From an uncultured Methanoregula sp. (GTDB lineage Archaea; Halobacteriota; Methanomicrobia; Methanomicrobiales; Methanospirillaceae), in the NCBI RefSeq assembly GCF_963678795.1, contig NZ_OY787452.1:992001-1056000 (forward strand): DNA of 64,000 bases, given 5' to 3'. A program made the translations under genes and the position numbers. The stretch's first letter is position 1. The number at the start of each line of letters is the position of its first letter. Positions 36,314 to 45,277 of the stretch are shown one piece after another. The notes under the pieces were generated by a model. It had not been told where the DNA came from, ran no database searches, and saw nothing but the letters and a program-made list of their open reading frames with translations.

Positions 36314-37139
36314 GTGGTTCCTGATGCCACGTCACGTTAAGCGGCTTACGTTGGGGTATCCCGTAGATCCTGTACTGGGGATTGCCGAACATCATCGCAT
36401 AAGCCGAGGTCCTGCCCGCGGGGAGCCCCAGATACTGCTGAAGGGGAAGGTATTCGCGGGAGGCACCTGCCACAAATCCGGCCCAGCAGGTTCCTATTCC
36501 ATGCGCTGGTGCCGCGACATCGAAGTGCGTTAACGCGATGATAGCATCGACCTGTGCAATCGGATTGCCCTCAGGTATATGGGCAAAGAGCAGGTGCGGG
36601 GCATTGCGACAGATGACATCGTACCCGGCTTCAAAAGGTTTGATCAGCATCGGCACATAACCGCTCATCGGATGTGCAGAATTCACGAGGGTCTTCATCC
36701 ATTCTACGGTCAGCACGGCGATCTTCTTCACCTTCTCCGGGTCGTGGACAACGATCCACTCTACCGGCTGCCCGTTGCCACCTGATGCGGCGTACCGGGC
36801 AATGTCGAGGAGTTCCAGGATCTTCTCTTTCGGTACCGGGTCTTTCGTGAAGCATCGCACAGATCGCCGTTTCTTCAGGTAATATCCCATCTCATCAGGT
36901 GCAATCGTCCCGGCACCGGCCGGGAGGGGCACCTTCTCGTCCGGGCGGTCATTCAGGAGGAGCGCCTGCGAGGGGCAGAATACCTCGCAGTGCCCGCACC
37001 GGATGCACATTTTAGCTTTTGCATCCGGTATTTTTGGCAGGGTGTTCTCATCAGCGGGGTCAATAAGCCCCATTGTACAGGTATTGGAACAGATCCCGCA
37101 CCGGGTGCAGAGGTCCTGGTCAACAAGTATCGCGGTCAT
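36297..37139 (-). CDS. Nitroreductase with N-terminal 2[4Fe-4S] ferredoxin domain
   Basis: 280 residues. The N-terminal 65 residues hold two ferredoxin motifs, CTRCGICSNTC and CIRCGHCEVFC. RRSVRCF and AASGGNGQPVEWIVV then start the FMN nitroreductase fold. This fusion delivers electrons from ferredoxin to FMN inside one chain, common in methanogens and clostridia. It lies five bases downstream of the next flavodoxin gene. Substrate unknown. Confidence 0.9.
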   Translation of the reverse strand: MTAILVDQDLCTRCGICSNTCTMGLIDPADENTLPKIPDAKAKMCIRCGHCEVFCPSQALLLNDRPDEKVPLPAGAGTIAPDEMGYYLKKRRSVRCFTKDPVPKEKILELLDIARYAASGGNGQPVEWIVVHDPEKVKKIAVLTVEWMKTLVNSAHPMSGYVPMLIKPFEAGYDVICRNAPHLLFAHIPEGNPIAQVDAIIALTHFDVAAPAHGIGTCWAGFVAGASREYLPLQQYLGLPAGRTSAYAMMFGNPQYRIYGIPQRKPLNVTWHQEPHENSL

Positions 37140-37143
37140 GGTT

Positions 37144-37782
37144 TTAGTCTCCTTTTTTCTTTCTGGTCATCCGGTCATAGGCACGTGATTGTTGTTGAAG
37201 TTGTTGAGGGTGCAGACTCATTATCTGTATAAGCCGGGCCATGTTCTGCCCGACTTTCTTTGCGTGTGCGATACCCTCTTCGTCCCGTTCGACATCGCCG
37301 GTATCCCGCCCAATCCCGATGCACGGAAGGCCGGGGACTATCATATCATTTGCAAGGAAAAAATGAAGCATCGAGTCGCAGGTCCGGCTGGCACCGGCAC
37401 GCCGGACGGCAACCGCTGCGTTCCCGACTTTATTACTGAAGAGATATCCGTTGGCAAACGAGACAAACCCGGCCCGGTCGATGAGCGCTTTCATCTCGGA
37501 GGTGACATCGAGGAAATAGACCGGAGACCCAAGAATAATACCGTCCGCCTCAGTCATCTTTTTGATACAGGAATTCACAAGGTCATCATCGATGACACAT
37601 TTCCGATCCCGGTTCTCAAAACATTTCATGCAGGAGGTACAGCCGTGAATCTTCTTTCCGCCAAGCTGAACGATCTCGGTCCCGATCCCTTCGTTCTCCA
37701 GTTCTTTGAGAATATGCCGGATCAGGATGAACGTGTTCCCGTTTGATCGGGGACTGCCGTTGATTGCAAGTACTTTTGCCAT
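37144..37782 (-). CDS. Iron-sulfur flavoprotein / flavodoxin-fold reductase
   Basis: 212 residues. NGSPRSNGNTFIL is the FMN loop. GCTSCMKCFENRDRKC is the compact cluster motif near 47. GSPVYFLDV is the second FMN loop. The C-terminus is Gln/Lys-rich (QQLQQQSR). Five bases after the flavin-reductase gene and four before the ferredoxin-nitroreductase, so co-transcribed. Confidence 0.85.
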   Translation of the reverse strand: MAKVLAINGSPRSNGNTFILIRHILKELENEGIGTEIVQLGGKKIHGCTSCMKCFENRDRKCVIDDDLVNSCIKKMTEADGIILGSPVYFLDVTSEMKALIDRAGFVSFANGYLFSNKVGNAAVAVRRAGASRTCDSMLHFFLANDMIVPGLPCIGIGRDTGDVERDEEGIAHAKKVGQNMARLIQIMSLHPQQLQQQSRAYDRMTRKKKGD

Positions 37783-37786
37783 GGTA

Positions 37787-38350
37787 TCAGCGCTGTATCA
37801 GGTTTTTACCGGCACTCCAGGCATCCCCGGCATACTTCCCGAGTGTCCAGTAGCGGTTGTCCGGCATGGTCAGGAAGAGCGGGTCGATTGCTGCAAAATC
37901 CGGTTTCCCATCCTTGATCACGTCCCCGTTTGCATATACTCCCGCGATCTCACCAATAAAGAGCGTATGGGTCGGCAGCAGCACGCTCTGTACGAGCCTG
38001 CATTCAAGTGTTACCGGGCATTCCCGGATCATGGGTGCGGTTTCCAGGGATCCATAGAACAGATCGAAAACCTGCGATTTATCGGTTTTTTCTCCTGATA
38101 CAATGCCGCAGTAATCGGTCTTCTCAAGGAGGTCCGATGAGGGGATATTCACCGAGAATGTTTTCATCTCCGCAATTCCCTTTGGCGTGTAGTGGTGATT
38201 CCCGATCCCACAGGCGATCATAGGTGGATTGCCATTTGCCCGGGTAATCCAGCCCACCGCCATGAAATTTGCCTTCCCTGCTGCCTGCGTCCCCACAAGG
38301 ACGACTGGCATCGGGATAAAGAAGTTTGACCCAATCTGTTTCTTATCCAT
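37787..38350 (-). CDS. Flavin reductase (FMN-binding split barrel)
   Basis: 187 residues. IPMPVVLVGTQ and VGWITRANGNPPMIACGIG near residue 40 and TPKGIAEMKTFSVNIPS near 75 are typical of the flavin-reductase-like/FlaRed family. First gene of the minus-strand operon, divergent from the HxlR gene, so probably its main regulatory target. It could supply reduced FMN to the other flavoenzymes. Confidence 0.85.
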   Translation of the reverse strand: MDKKQIGSNFFIPMPVVLVGTQAAGKANFMAVGWITRANGNPPMIACGIGNHHYTPKGIAEMKTFSVNIPSSDLLEKTDYCGIVSGEKTDKSQVFDLFYGSLETAPMIRECPVTLECRLVQSVLLPTHTLFIGEIAGVYANGDVIKDGKPDFAAIDPLFLTMPDNRYWTLGKYAGDAWSAGKNLIQR

Positions 38351-38446
38351 AGGTTTTCCTCAAACGCAGTCCGCAGAGTTTCCTGACAGAAAGCCATAAG
38401 CAGGCAGAACGCATACTATTCTTCTGCAAGGGTAATCTGAACTGTT

Positions 38447-38476
38447 AGATTAAAATCTGCCTTAACTGAATATATA
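38447..38476. promoter_or_regulatory. HxlR-gene TATA box and nearby dyad
   Basis: AATATATA at 38469-38476 is a TATA box for the HxlR gene, 44 bp before its ATG, with GAGGT at 38511 as ribosome site. The dyad AGATTAAAATCT (38447-38458) lies between the divergent genes and is a candidate HxlR binding site. Not proven. Confidence 0.45.
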
Positions 38477-38519
38477 GGAAATACAATTAATATCGAAACA
38501 TACTTTCATTGAGGTAACT

Positions 38520-38903
38520 ATGGCCTACACGAAGAACGGGAAGACCTATCACTGCACGGTCGAGGCGGCGCTCGATGTTATCGGCGGGAAGTGGAAACCA
38601 ATTATCCTCTGGCACTTAAGGGAGAACGTGCTGCGGTTCAACGAGCTGCAGAAAGGATTGCCCGGAGTCAATTCAAAGATGCTCACCAAACAGCTGCGGG
38701 AGCTTGAGGAGGACGGGGTTATCCGGCGGAAAGTCTATGCCGAAGTGCCTCCGAGGGTGGAATATACGATAACAGACTTCGGGATGACCGTTCTCCCAAT
38801 TTTGGAAGCACTCTGTGACTGGGGGGCCCGTTACCTCGGTGTTGAAGATACATCCTCACACCAGTGCCCGGCAAAAGCGGGAACGCAGAAAGAGAAAAAG
38901 TGA
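38520..38903 (+). CDS. HxlR-family transcriptional regulator
   Basis: 127 residues. The winged helix runs YHCTVEAALDVIGGKWKPIILWHL to SKMLTKQLRELEEDGVI. The N-terminal Cys just before the helix (YHCTVE) matches the redox-sensing Cys of HypR/QorR-like members. It is divergent from the eight-gene flavoenzyme operon and is very likely its regulator, responding to quinones, disulfide stress or similar. Start ATG 38520 has GAGGT spaced four bases before. Confidence 0.85.
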   Translation: MAYTKNGKTYHCTVEAALDVIGGKWKPIILWHLRENVLRFNELQKGLPGVNSKMLTKQLRELEEDGVIRRKVYAEVPPRVEYTITDFGMTVLPILEALCDWGARYLGVEDTSSHQCPAKAGTQKEKK

Positions 38904-39026
38904 CCCGGATTCAAGACCCGGAAAAATCCCGGTTCCACTGATAAGGCTGAACTCATTTTTTTAATATGTGGATCGGGCGGGTTCTTCCTACTTCAGGTCA
39001 GTACGGGGTGAACGGGAGCGTCCCAC

Positions 39027-39800
39027 TCACTGCAGGGCCGGATCCGGTTTCCCCTGGACCCGCCGGGTAACCTGTTCGCGGATTTTGATGAATTCGGGAT
39101 TTGAAGGATCTCTCGGATGGGGGAGATTCACCGGCAGGATTTCAGACACACCCGCCGGTCTCTTTGAGAGGATGACTATCCTGTCCGCGAGATATACAGC
39201 CTCCTCGGGGTTATGCGTGACCAGGAGGATGGTCGTCTTCATAGCCTGCCGGATTCTCAAAACTTCATCCTCAAGTTCCCTCCGGGTGAAGGTGTCGAGC
39301 GCACTGAACGGTTCATCCATCAGGAGGATGTCCGGCTTGACGGCAAGCGCCCGGGCTACCGCGACCCGCTGTTTCATCCCGCCCGAGAGCTGGTGGGGAA
39401 AGGAGTTCATGAACGTGTCAAGGTGAGTGAGCGACAGGAGCGCTTCTGCCCGCTCCTTCACCACATCTTCCGGTACCTTTTGGGCTTCAAGCCGCAAGCC
39501 ATACACAATATTCTCATAGATCGAGAGCCAGGGGAAGAGGGCATGGTCCTGGAAGACCATGGCCGTCAGGGATTTGCCCGGAGTAATTCCCGATGCTTCG
39601 CGGATTGTGCCGCTGTCCTCCTGTTCGAGCCCCCCGATGATCCGTAGCAGCGTGGTCTTTCCGCACCCGGACGGCCCCATGATGCAGAGGATCTCGTTAG
39701 TGTCGACGTCAAAAGAGATCCCGGCAAGAGCGGGGCAGGCCTCCTTATCGTCGCGGAATGTCTTTGTGATTGTATCAAGAGAGAGAATCGGATCCATCAT
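39027..39800 (-). CDS. ABC transporter ATP-binding protein (nitrate/sulfonate/taurine type)
   Basis: 257 residues. Walker A GPSGCGKTTLLR near 44, signature LSGGMKQR near 140, Walker B LLMDEPFSALD near 160. Matches SsuB/TauB/NrtD by pattern. It overlaps the permease gene by 4 bp. Energy source of the three-gene transporter 39027-41792. Confidence 0.9.
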   Translation of the reverse strand: MMDPILSLDTITKTFRDDKEACPALAGISFDVDTNEILCIMGPSGCGKTTLLRIIGGLEQEDSGTIREASGITPGKSLTAMVFQDHALFPWLSIYENIVYGLRLEAQKVPEDVVKERAEALLSLTHLDTFMNSFPHQLSGGMKQRVAVARALAVKPDILLMDEPFSALDTFTRRELEDEVLRIRQAMKTTILLVTHNPEEAVYLADRIVILSKRPAGVSEILPVNLPHPRDPSNPEFIKIREQVTRRVQGKPDPALQ

Positions 39801-40582
39801 TCCTTCCCCTGCCAGCTGAAGAACCGCACCTGTCCTGCCCTGAAAAGGGTGTCCGCAACAAGTCCGATCAAACCGATGATGATCATACCTGCTCCAATTA
39901 CCTGAAGCTGACCGAGGTTATAGGCGTACATGATGAGAAAACCAAGGCCGGCGGTTGTCCCGGGCAGCATCTCGGCAGCAACAACGCACATCCATGCCAC
40001 ACCAAACGAGACCCGGAGACCCGTCCAGATCACGGGAAGAGCCCCGGGCACAACAACGGTGCGGATCTGCTCAAACCCGGTTGCATGCAGCATCTCTGCT
40101 ACCTCGATCCACCTCTTCCTCACGCTTTCTACACCATCCACAGTATTGATCAGAATCGGGAAGAATGCACCCGCGACAATGATGAACAGGACCGAATTGA
40201 ACCCGATGCCGAACCATGCAATGGCAAAGGGCATCCAGGCAATCGGGGGGACGGGGCGAAGGATCTGGATGACCGGGTTGAGATATTCCCGGACTTCCGT
40301 TGACCAGCCGATCAAGAGACCGAGCGGGATCGCAATCGCTGCCGCGCAGAAAAAGCCGGTCAGCACCTCTTTGAGGCTCACAAAGGTATTCTGAATAAGG
40401 GTCTGGCCGCCAAGGACCGGTGACGCCGGGTTAAGAAGCACGGTAAAAATAGCCCCGAGCGTCGGGAGGATGTAATTGTTCTGGATGACAAGAGCTGCTC
40501 CCTGCCATACCACAAGAAGGAGGACGATGACCGCCAGTCCTTTGCCGCATTTCCTAATACTCTGTTTCGAAATCAGTTCCAT
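39797..40582 (-). CDS. ABC transporter permease (nitrate/sulfonate/taurine type)
   Basis: 261 residues, six membrane segments. The coupling-helix region is EVAEMLHATGFEQIRTVVVPGALPVIWTGLRV near 150, here summarised as EVAEMLHATG and VVVPGALP. Start ATG 40582 lies 29 bp inside the end of the binding-protein gene. An unusual overlap length, but the start has GGTGAT upstream. Confidence 0.9.
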   Translation of the reverse strand: MELISKQSIRKCGKGLAVIVLLLVVWQGAALVIQNNYILPTLGAIFTVLLNPASPVLGGQTLIQNTFVSLKEVLTGFFCAAAIAIPLGLLIGWSTEVREYLNPVIQILRPVPPIAWMPFAIAWFGIGFNSVLFIIVAGAFFPILINTVDGVESVRKRWIEVAEMLHATGFEQIRTVVVPGALPVIWTGLRVSFGVAWMCVVAAEMLPGTTAGLGFLIMYAYNLGQLQVIGAGMIIIGLIGLVADTLFRAGQVRFFSWQGKE

Positions 40583-41792
40583 ATAAAATCACCGGGATCT
40601 TCTCATATGCAAGTGCTTCGCGTATCATATCTTCCTGGATGGAGCTCTGGACCGTGGCAATGACAACCGGGTTGTCGGCATCAGAGCTGTTTCTTACCCA
40701 GGTAACAAAGCTATTCCAGTCATAGCAGGGGGCCGCATTCCCGACAACAAGGCCCGAACCCCCGGTATTTATCGACTGGATGACAGATGACGGGTTGCCA
40801 AGGGCAATCTGCAGTTCGGCGGGCACTGATCCCACGTATGCTCCATCTAGAGATTTCTGGCCGATCGTCGTCATGATACCTCCCCCGGACTGGCCCGGAA
40901 CAAGGTTGACATGAGCTGCCGGTACCCCCTTCACGAGAAGAGTGCATTGAACCGGTCTCGTGGCTTTTTCGTCATCCGGAACCAGGCAGAAACCGTACCG
41001 GTTACAGAAGTATTCCGAGTCCATGACCATGACATACAGGGGTGCATAATTATCACTCGAGGAGATGTATCCGATGTTGAGGGTCGGGATCTTTTCGGGT
41101 ACGGCAGGGACGGCAGAACCATTCAGGAACTGCTCTCCCTGCAGCGACACGGCGGGGTTTACCATAGCCGCGGGATAGTAGGCGCCGTTACCCGTCGTCG
41201 TTCTGAGGACATGGCGGACGATACCGGATTCCGGTATTTTTCCCTGTGCCGTGAATACCATATTGTCAAAGGAGAGGTTCTCAACATCGAGAGGAGCGAG
41301 AGACCCTTTGGGAGTCAGGATAGGATTTTTTCCAAATACCCAGGCTGCGGAGATATTCTCAGCAAGTTCCGGGTTTTCATTGGTACGGTTTATGGCCGCG
41401 GTTGTCAGGGCGGAGAGAAGTGCTGATACTTCCGGGTTCTGTGCGGTGACATCATTGCGCAATACAAGGACATTGATTGCAGCATTGTCCCATTTCCCGG
41501 GGGGTGGAATATCGGAAGGTACTGCAATCAGTTTCCCGATACCTGAAAGCTGAGTGTTGGCAACAACCGGTTCCCAGATGATGAAGGCATCAATCTGGCC
41601 GGTATTGAGCAGCTGCGGCATCGAGCCGGATGATGCGTAGAGGAGATAGACCGTCGGTCCTTCATACTCCAGATGAACAAACCGGGGTGCAGCTGCAGGC
41701 AGGAGCAGGAAGATTATGGCAAGCAGGATACAACCCGCTAAGATAAACCAGTAGATCGGCCTCTGTCCCTGCATGAAAAAACCGCTTGACAA
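40554..41792 (-). CDS. Membrane-anchored ABC substrate-binding protein, lobes in swapped order
   Basis: 412 residues. A single membrane anchor (12-35) is followed by LLNTGQIDAFIIWEPVVANT and AINVLVLRNDVTAQNPEVSALL, normally found in the second half of NMT1/SsuA-type proteins. From about residue 235, TLNIGYISSSDNYAPLYVM and DGAYVGSVPAELQIALGNPS match what is normally the first half. So the halves are reversed, either a circular permutation or what remains of a tandem duplication. The binding fold should still be completed. Ligand unknown. Confidence 0.75.
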   Translation of the reverse strand: MSSGFFMQGQRPIYWFILAGCILLAIIFLLLPAAAPRFVHLEYEGPTVYLLYASSGSMPQLLNTGQIDAFIIWEPVVANTQLSGIGKLIAVPSDIPPPGKWDNAAINVLVLRNDVTAQNPEVSALLSALTTAAINRTNENPELAENISAAWVFGKNPILTPKGSLAPLDVENLSFDNMVFTAQGKIPESGIVRHVLRTTTGNGAYYPAAMVNPAVSLQGEQFLNGSAVPAVPEKIPTLNIGYISSSDNYAPLYVMVMDSEYFCNRYGFCLVPDDEKATRPVQCTLLVKGVPAAHVNLVPGQSGGGIMTTIGQKSLDGAYVGSVPAELQIALGNPSSVIQSINTGGSGLVVGNAAPCYDWNSFVTWVRNSSDADNPVVIATVQSSIQEDMIREALAYEKIPVILYGTDFETEY

Positions 41793-42016
41793 TATTTATG
41801 ATCTCCGCGTATTTATGCTGAAGTGCATGCAGGGATTATCTCGTCGGGATTCATGAACAGGGGATCAAAAACGAACGTAGATCCGTACGCTTTCCAGGAA
41901 TACGGTGATGATTTCGCACGCAATGATACAGAGTTGATAACGTAGTCTGCCAGACCGTTGTAATCTCTGAGGAAAAACGGGGGGATGCCGGGCCTGGCGA
42001 AAAAGAGTACTGGTGC

Positions 42017-42352
42017 TCATTGCTGGAGACTGAACTCTGCTGCTTCCTTTGAGAGGAAATATCCAAGGATGGTCCGGATGACGACCACAACGGCAAGGTT
42101 GATGAGATCCTGTTCGGTCGGGGAGAGCAGTGTGGCCAGGATATCGGCCGCAATAAGGAATTCAAGCCCGAAGACGATCTTATCCGTGAACCCCCGCCGT
42201 ATCTGGTTATAAGTGACGGCTGTTTTTTTTATTTCCCTGAGAAGAACCCGGACAATGGCCACAAATCCCCCGTAGATTATCAGGATTGCTCCTGCTACGC
42301 CAAGGAGGGTGGCACAGAGATCGATGAGAGGGAAAATTACCGGCAGCTCCAT
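42017..42352 (-). CDS. DUF1622 family membrane protein
   Basis: 111 residues, three membrane segments (15-35, 60-80, 83-100), pattern FGLEFLIAADILATLLSPTEQDL as in DUF1622. Function unknown. Separate from the ABC operon, with a 224-bp gap between that contains no gene. Confidence 0.65.
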   Translation of the reverse strand: MELPVIFPLIDLCATLLGVAGAILIIYGGFVAIVRVLLREIKKTAVTYNQIRRGFTDKIVFGLEFLIAADILATLLSPTEQDLINLAVVVVIRTILGYFLSKEAAEFSLQQ

Positions 42353-42461
42353 ACTCAGGACAGGTTATGGAACCGCATGAACTTTGGGGTTGGTTGCAGG
42401 TTAACCTGAAAGCGGCCACATACATTTTATTCCCAATCGCACACCACGATCCGGTATAACC

Positions 42462-43286
42462 ATGATACGCTACGGGTTCATCGGTACAGGTTCCATGGGC
42501 GGCATGCTGATACGGCAGTTCATCCACTCGGGTCTGGTAAAGGCAGAGAAGATAACCGCATGCAGCAGGCAGGGCCGGTCCGCACAGGCTGTTGCCGGGG
42601 AGATGGGTATAGCCGTGAAGGACTCACCCCGGGATGTTGCCCGCGATTCAGATGTGCTCTTCATCTGCGTCCGGCCGTTTGATGTCGGGGGCGTAATCCA
42701 GGAGATCCGGGATCTCCTTTCGGATCGCACTCTTCTCGTTTCGGTTGCCGGATGCGTGACGCTGCAGAATCTTGCCGGCTGGGCCGGGCCAGGGGTACGG
42801 TGTGTCAGGATTCTCCCGAGCGTAACTGCGGAGGAACAGGCCGGGATCTCGCTTGTTGCCTGGGGACAGGGCGTCACGGATGCCGACAGGGAACTGATAT
42901 TCTCTCTTTTCTCTGCCATCGGGAACCCGGTAGAGATTGAGGAGCGGCACTTCGAGATCTACGGTGATCTTACGAGCTGTGCGCCGGCCCTGTTTGCCGC
43001 AATGATGCAGGAATTTGCATCAGCCGCGGTACGAAAGGAAGGGGTTCCACCAGCCCTTGCCGAATTCCTCGTTCAGCAGACACTTATCGGGACCTCATGG
43101 CTACTGGACCAGGATGACACGGGATTTGAGGAGCTGATCGGGCGCGTCGCGACCAAGGGAGGGATAACGGAGGAAGGGGTAAAGGTGCTCCGGAATCGTC
43201 TCCCGGCAGTATACGACGAGCTGCTAGACGTTACCCTTGCAAAGCACGAGCTTATCAAGAAACAGATTGCAGATCAGGGAGAATAG
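42462..43286 (+). CDS. Pyrroline-5-carboxylate reductase-like (ProC/ComER type)
   Basis: 274 residues. GFIGTGSMGGML at the N-terminus is the NAD(P)-binding loop. FICVRPFDVGGVI near 70 and the C-terminal Gly-rich segment (TKGGITEEG) near 230 are family traits. Would reduce pyrroline-5-carboxylate to proline, but the ComER-like branch may have another substrate. Single gene, GC-rich. Confidence 0.75.
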   Translation: MIRYGFIGTGSMGGMLIRQFIHSGLVKAEKITACSRQGRSAQAVAGEMGIAVKDSPRDVARDSDVLFICVRPFDVGGVIQEIRDLLSDRTLLVSVAGCVTLQNLAGWAGPGVRCVRILPSVTAEEQAGISLVAWGQGVTDADRELIFSLFSAIGNPVEIEERHFEIYGDLTSCAPALFAAMMQEFASAAVRKEGVPPALAEFLVQQTLIGTSWLLDQDDTGFEELIGRVATKGGITEEGVKVLRNRLPAVYDELLDVTLAKHELIKKQIADQGE

Positions 43287-43300
43287 TGCGGCAGGATTGA

Positions 43301-43342
43301 CCGGGCAGGAAACTCTTTTTGCACCTCGCAATACCTGCCCGG
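43301..43342 (+). repeat. Inverted repeat downstream of proC-like gene
   Basis: CCGGGCAGG (43301-43309) and CCTGCCCGG (43334-43342) form a perfect 9-bp stem with a 24-nt loop. Could be a structured 3' end. Confidence 0.4.
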
Positions 43343-43380
43343 AAAAGATTCTGTCCTTTCGTTGGAAGACTAAAAAAGAG

Positions 43381-43399
43381 AACCGGATCGGTTTTTTTT
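43381..43399 (+). terminator. Hairpin plus T-tract terminator
   Basis: AACCG-GAT-CGGTT followed by a run of Ts to 43399. The rest of the 337-bp gap 43287-43623 shows no gene. Confidence 0.5.
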
Positions 43400-43623
43400 C
43401 TCAATATCCTTGTTACGAGGTTCTGACTCAGGGGATATTGTTGATAATTCGAGTGCTGATTCACGTGCATCCGGCTGATATCGCATTAAACAAAATAAGT
43501 AAAATTCCTGATTTCGGATCCTGATACCACTCTGCAATGAACGCAGATGATTCCGTTGTCCGGAATTCATCCTTATGATCCATATCCGCTCGTCTTATCA
43601 CGGATACCTGCCCACCCTTTTTC

Positions 43624-44337
43624 ATGGACCCGGTCATTACACGCATCCGTCAGGAACTCCAGGCTCAGGCAGATCCGGAGATCCAGAAAACATCCCGGCG
43701 GTTTTTCAGGGAAAATATCACGTGCTATGGCATGAAAACCGCCGCTGTGATCGCCATTGCAAAAAAGTACTGGAAAGAGATCAAAACACGGGGCAAGATG
43801 GAGATCTTCGCGCTCTGCGAGGAGTTGTACCGGTCTGGTTACATGGAAGAGGCTTTCATTGTTTCTGAATGGGCTCATGCTCTCTCTCATCGGTACGAAC
43901 CGGGAGATTTTGAGATATTTCAACGCTGGATCGATACCTACATCACCAACTGGGCAGCCTGCGACGGATTCTGCAACCATACGATGGGGGATTTCATCGA
44001 CCAGTACCCGGAATATATCGATGAACTGATACGCTGGACGCAATCCGGAAACCGCTGGATGCGGCGAGCAGCAGCGGTTTCACTCATCGTCCCGGCAAAG
44101 CGCGGAAGGTTCCTAAACGAATCCATGGAAATTGCCAGCCTGCTCCTGACCGATACTGATGACCTTGTGCAGAAAGGCTACGGCTGGCTGCTGAAGGAAG
44201 CGAGCCGGAAACATACAGACGAAGTCTTTTCCTACGTGATGAAAAACAAAAAAAAGATGCCCCGGACTGCGCTGCGGTACTCCATTGAGCTGATGCCAGG
44301 GGATCTCAGGGCAGAGGCGATGAAAAAGGACTGGTAG
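43624..44337 (+). CDS. DNA alkylation repair protein (AlkD-like)
   Basis: 237 residues of HEAT-like helices. ITCYGMKTAAVIAIAKKYW near 35 is the family's opening pattern; NWAACDGFCNHTMGDF near 110 has the conserved Trp/Asp that line the AlkD pocket, and RWMRRAAAVSLIVP near 140 continues it. AlkD removes bulky or cationic alkylated bases without flipping them. Complete and alone. Confidence 0.85.
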   Translation: MDPVITRIRQELQAQADPEIQKTSRRFFRENITCYGMKTAAVIAIAKKYWKEIKTRGKMEIFALCEELYRSGYMEEAFIVSEWAHALSHRYEPGDFEIFQRWIDTYITNWAACDGFCNHTMGDFIDQYPEYIDELIRWTQSGNRWMRRAAAVSLIVPAKRGRFLNESMEIASLLLTDTDDLVQKGYGWLLKEASRKHTDEVFSYVMKNKKKMPRTALRYSIELMPGDLRAEAMKKDW

Positions 44338-44379
44338 AATTCCGCTGGACCCGGATATGTGAGATAATAAATGGTTTTG

Positions 44380-44634
44380 TTATTCCATTTCCCTGATGTG
44401 GTGCCTGCCCCCATCCTCAAGCTGGCGCGCGACTTCAGCTTTCATGGACGCGAGAGCCTCCGGGGCGATCAGTCTCCCGGACATGATATGAATTTCTTTT
44501 TTTCCCGTTGTCGGATTTTGTTCGTACGTGACGATGAAATCCTCATGATTGGCCATTGCCGAAAAGAGGAGATCCGTCACCGCTTCATGAAACGGTTTCT
44601 CGTTATCCTTCCGTCGCCCCTTCCTGATAGTCAT
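44380..44634 (-). CDS. Small hypothetical protein
   Basis: 84 residues, charged and soluble, no recognised domain. Composition is biased to helix (APEALASMKAEVARQLEDGG). A TATA-like TTATAA (44657-44662, minus strand) lies about 25 bp before the ATG, implying a leaderless message, which supports a real gene. Function unknown. Confidence 0.55.
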   Translation of the reverse strand: MTIRKGRRKDNEKPFHEAVTDLLFSAMANHEDFIVTYEQNPTTGKKEIHIMSGRLIAPEALASMKAEVARQLEDGGRHHIREME

Positions 44635-44800
44635 ATCAGTACCTGTATTATCATGAATTATAAAAGGTTCAGATCGGTTCCGGGCTTTTCATCTGACCGG
44701 ATGCATTGATCCCGTGAAATAAACCATGAATGCTTTTTCACCGCTACCGTACACATGAGTCATCCCATCGGTGGTTTTTCTTTCCGAAACCTCACATATG

Positions 44801-44828
44801 TTTATTTAGTCAACATACAAATGTTGAC
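44801..44828 (+). promoter_or_regulatory. TATA box and 20-bp perfect dyad operator of the HTH gene
   Basis: TTTATTTA at 44801-44808 is followed at once by GTCAACATACAAATGTTGAC (44809-44828), a perfect 8-bp inverted repeat around ACAA. The ATG is two bases on. A TATA-to-start distance of about 25 predicts a leaderless message, so the dyad lies between TATA box and start, where a bound protein would block polymerase. Confidence 0.7.
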
Positions 44829-44830
44829 CT

Positions 44831-45277
44831 ATGCTTCTGCCCACGGATGAAAAGCAGTTCCTCTTCTGGACCCTGCGGAGGAGCGGGACCCCCAATATCA
44901 CAATCGCAACGCAGCTTGGGATCTCCCGGCAGGCCGTCTCACGGGCTCTTCTCCTCATGGATGAGAGAGTTGAATCCACGCTCAAAGAGATGGCACACGC
45001 AAACCAGATTGCCATAGAGAGAGTCAGCCCCGAACGGGGGATTCTCCTGGGCAGGTCAGTACCGTTCCAGACGGCTGCTATCATCTTTGTCTCGAAAAAA
45101 CACGGGGTCCAGGTCTGGTACGAGCATGACGGCGACTGCGGAACCTGCCAGCGGTATACCGAGTGCATAGAACTGCTCTGGGACTATGCTGATGAACTCG
45201 GGATAAAACTGAAACAGACGGATCATCCGACAAAGATGGCAGAAGAACTGTTTGAAAAGGTGAAAGCTCTCGCATGA
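44831..45277 (+). CDS. Helix-turn-helix regulator with a Cys cluster
   Basis: 148 residues. The HTH is TLRRSGTPNITIATQLGISRQAVSRALLLM, roughly residues 15-45 (ITIATQLGISRQAVSRAL). DGDCGTCQRYTEC near 100 places three Cys in Cx2Cx5C, likely a metal or redox site. A perfect dyad overlapping its own promoter argues for autoregulation. Its stop overlaps the next gene's ATG by 4 bp. Family seen in Methanomicrobiales; target genes beyond itself unknown. Confidence 0.7.
   Translation: MLLPTDEKQFLFWTLRRSGTPNITIATQLGISRQAVSRALLLMDERVESTLKEMAHANQIAIERVSPERGILLGRSVPFQTAAIIFVSKKHGVQVWYEHDGDCGTCQRYTECIELLWDYADELGIKLKQTDHPTKMAEELFEKVKALA

Noticed and set aside
43301..43400. Riboswitch or ncRNA downstream of the proC-like gene
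   Set aside because: Only two simple stem-loops are visible; the second, with a T run, is explained as a terminator.
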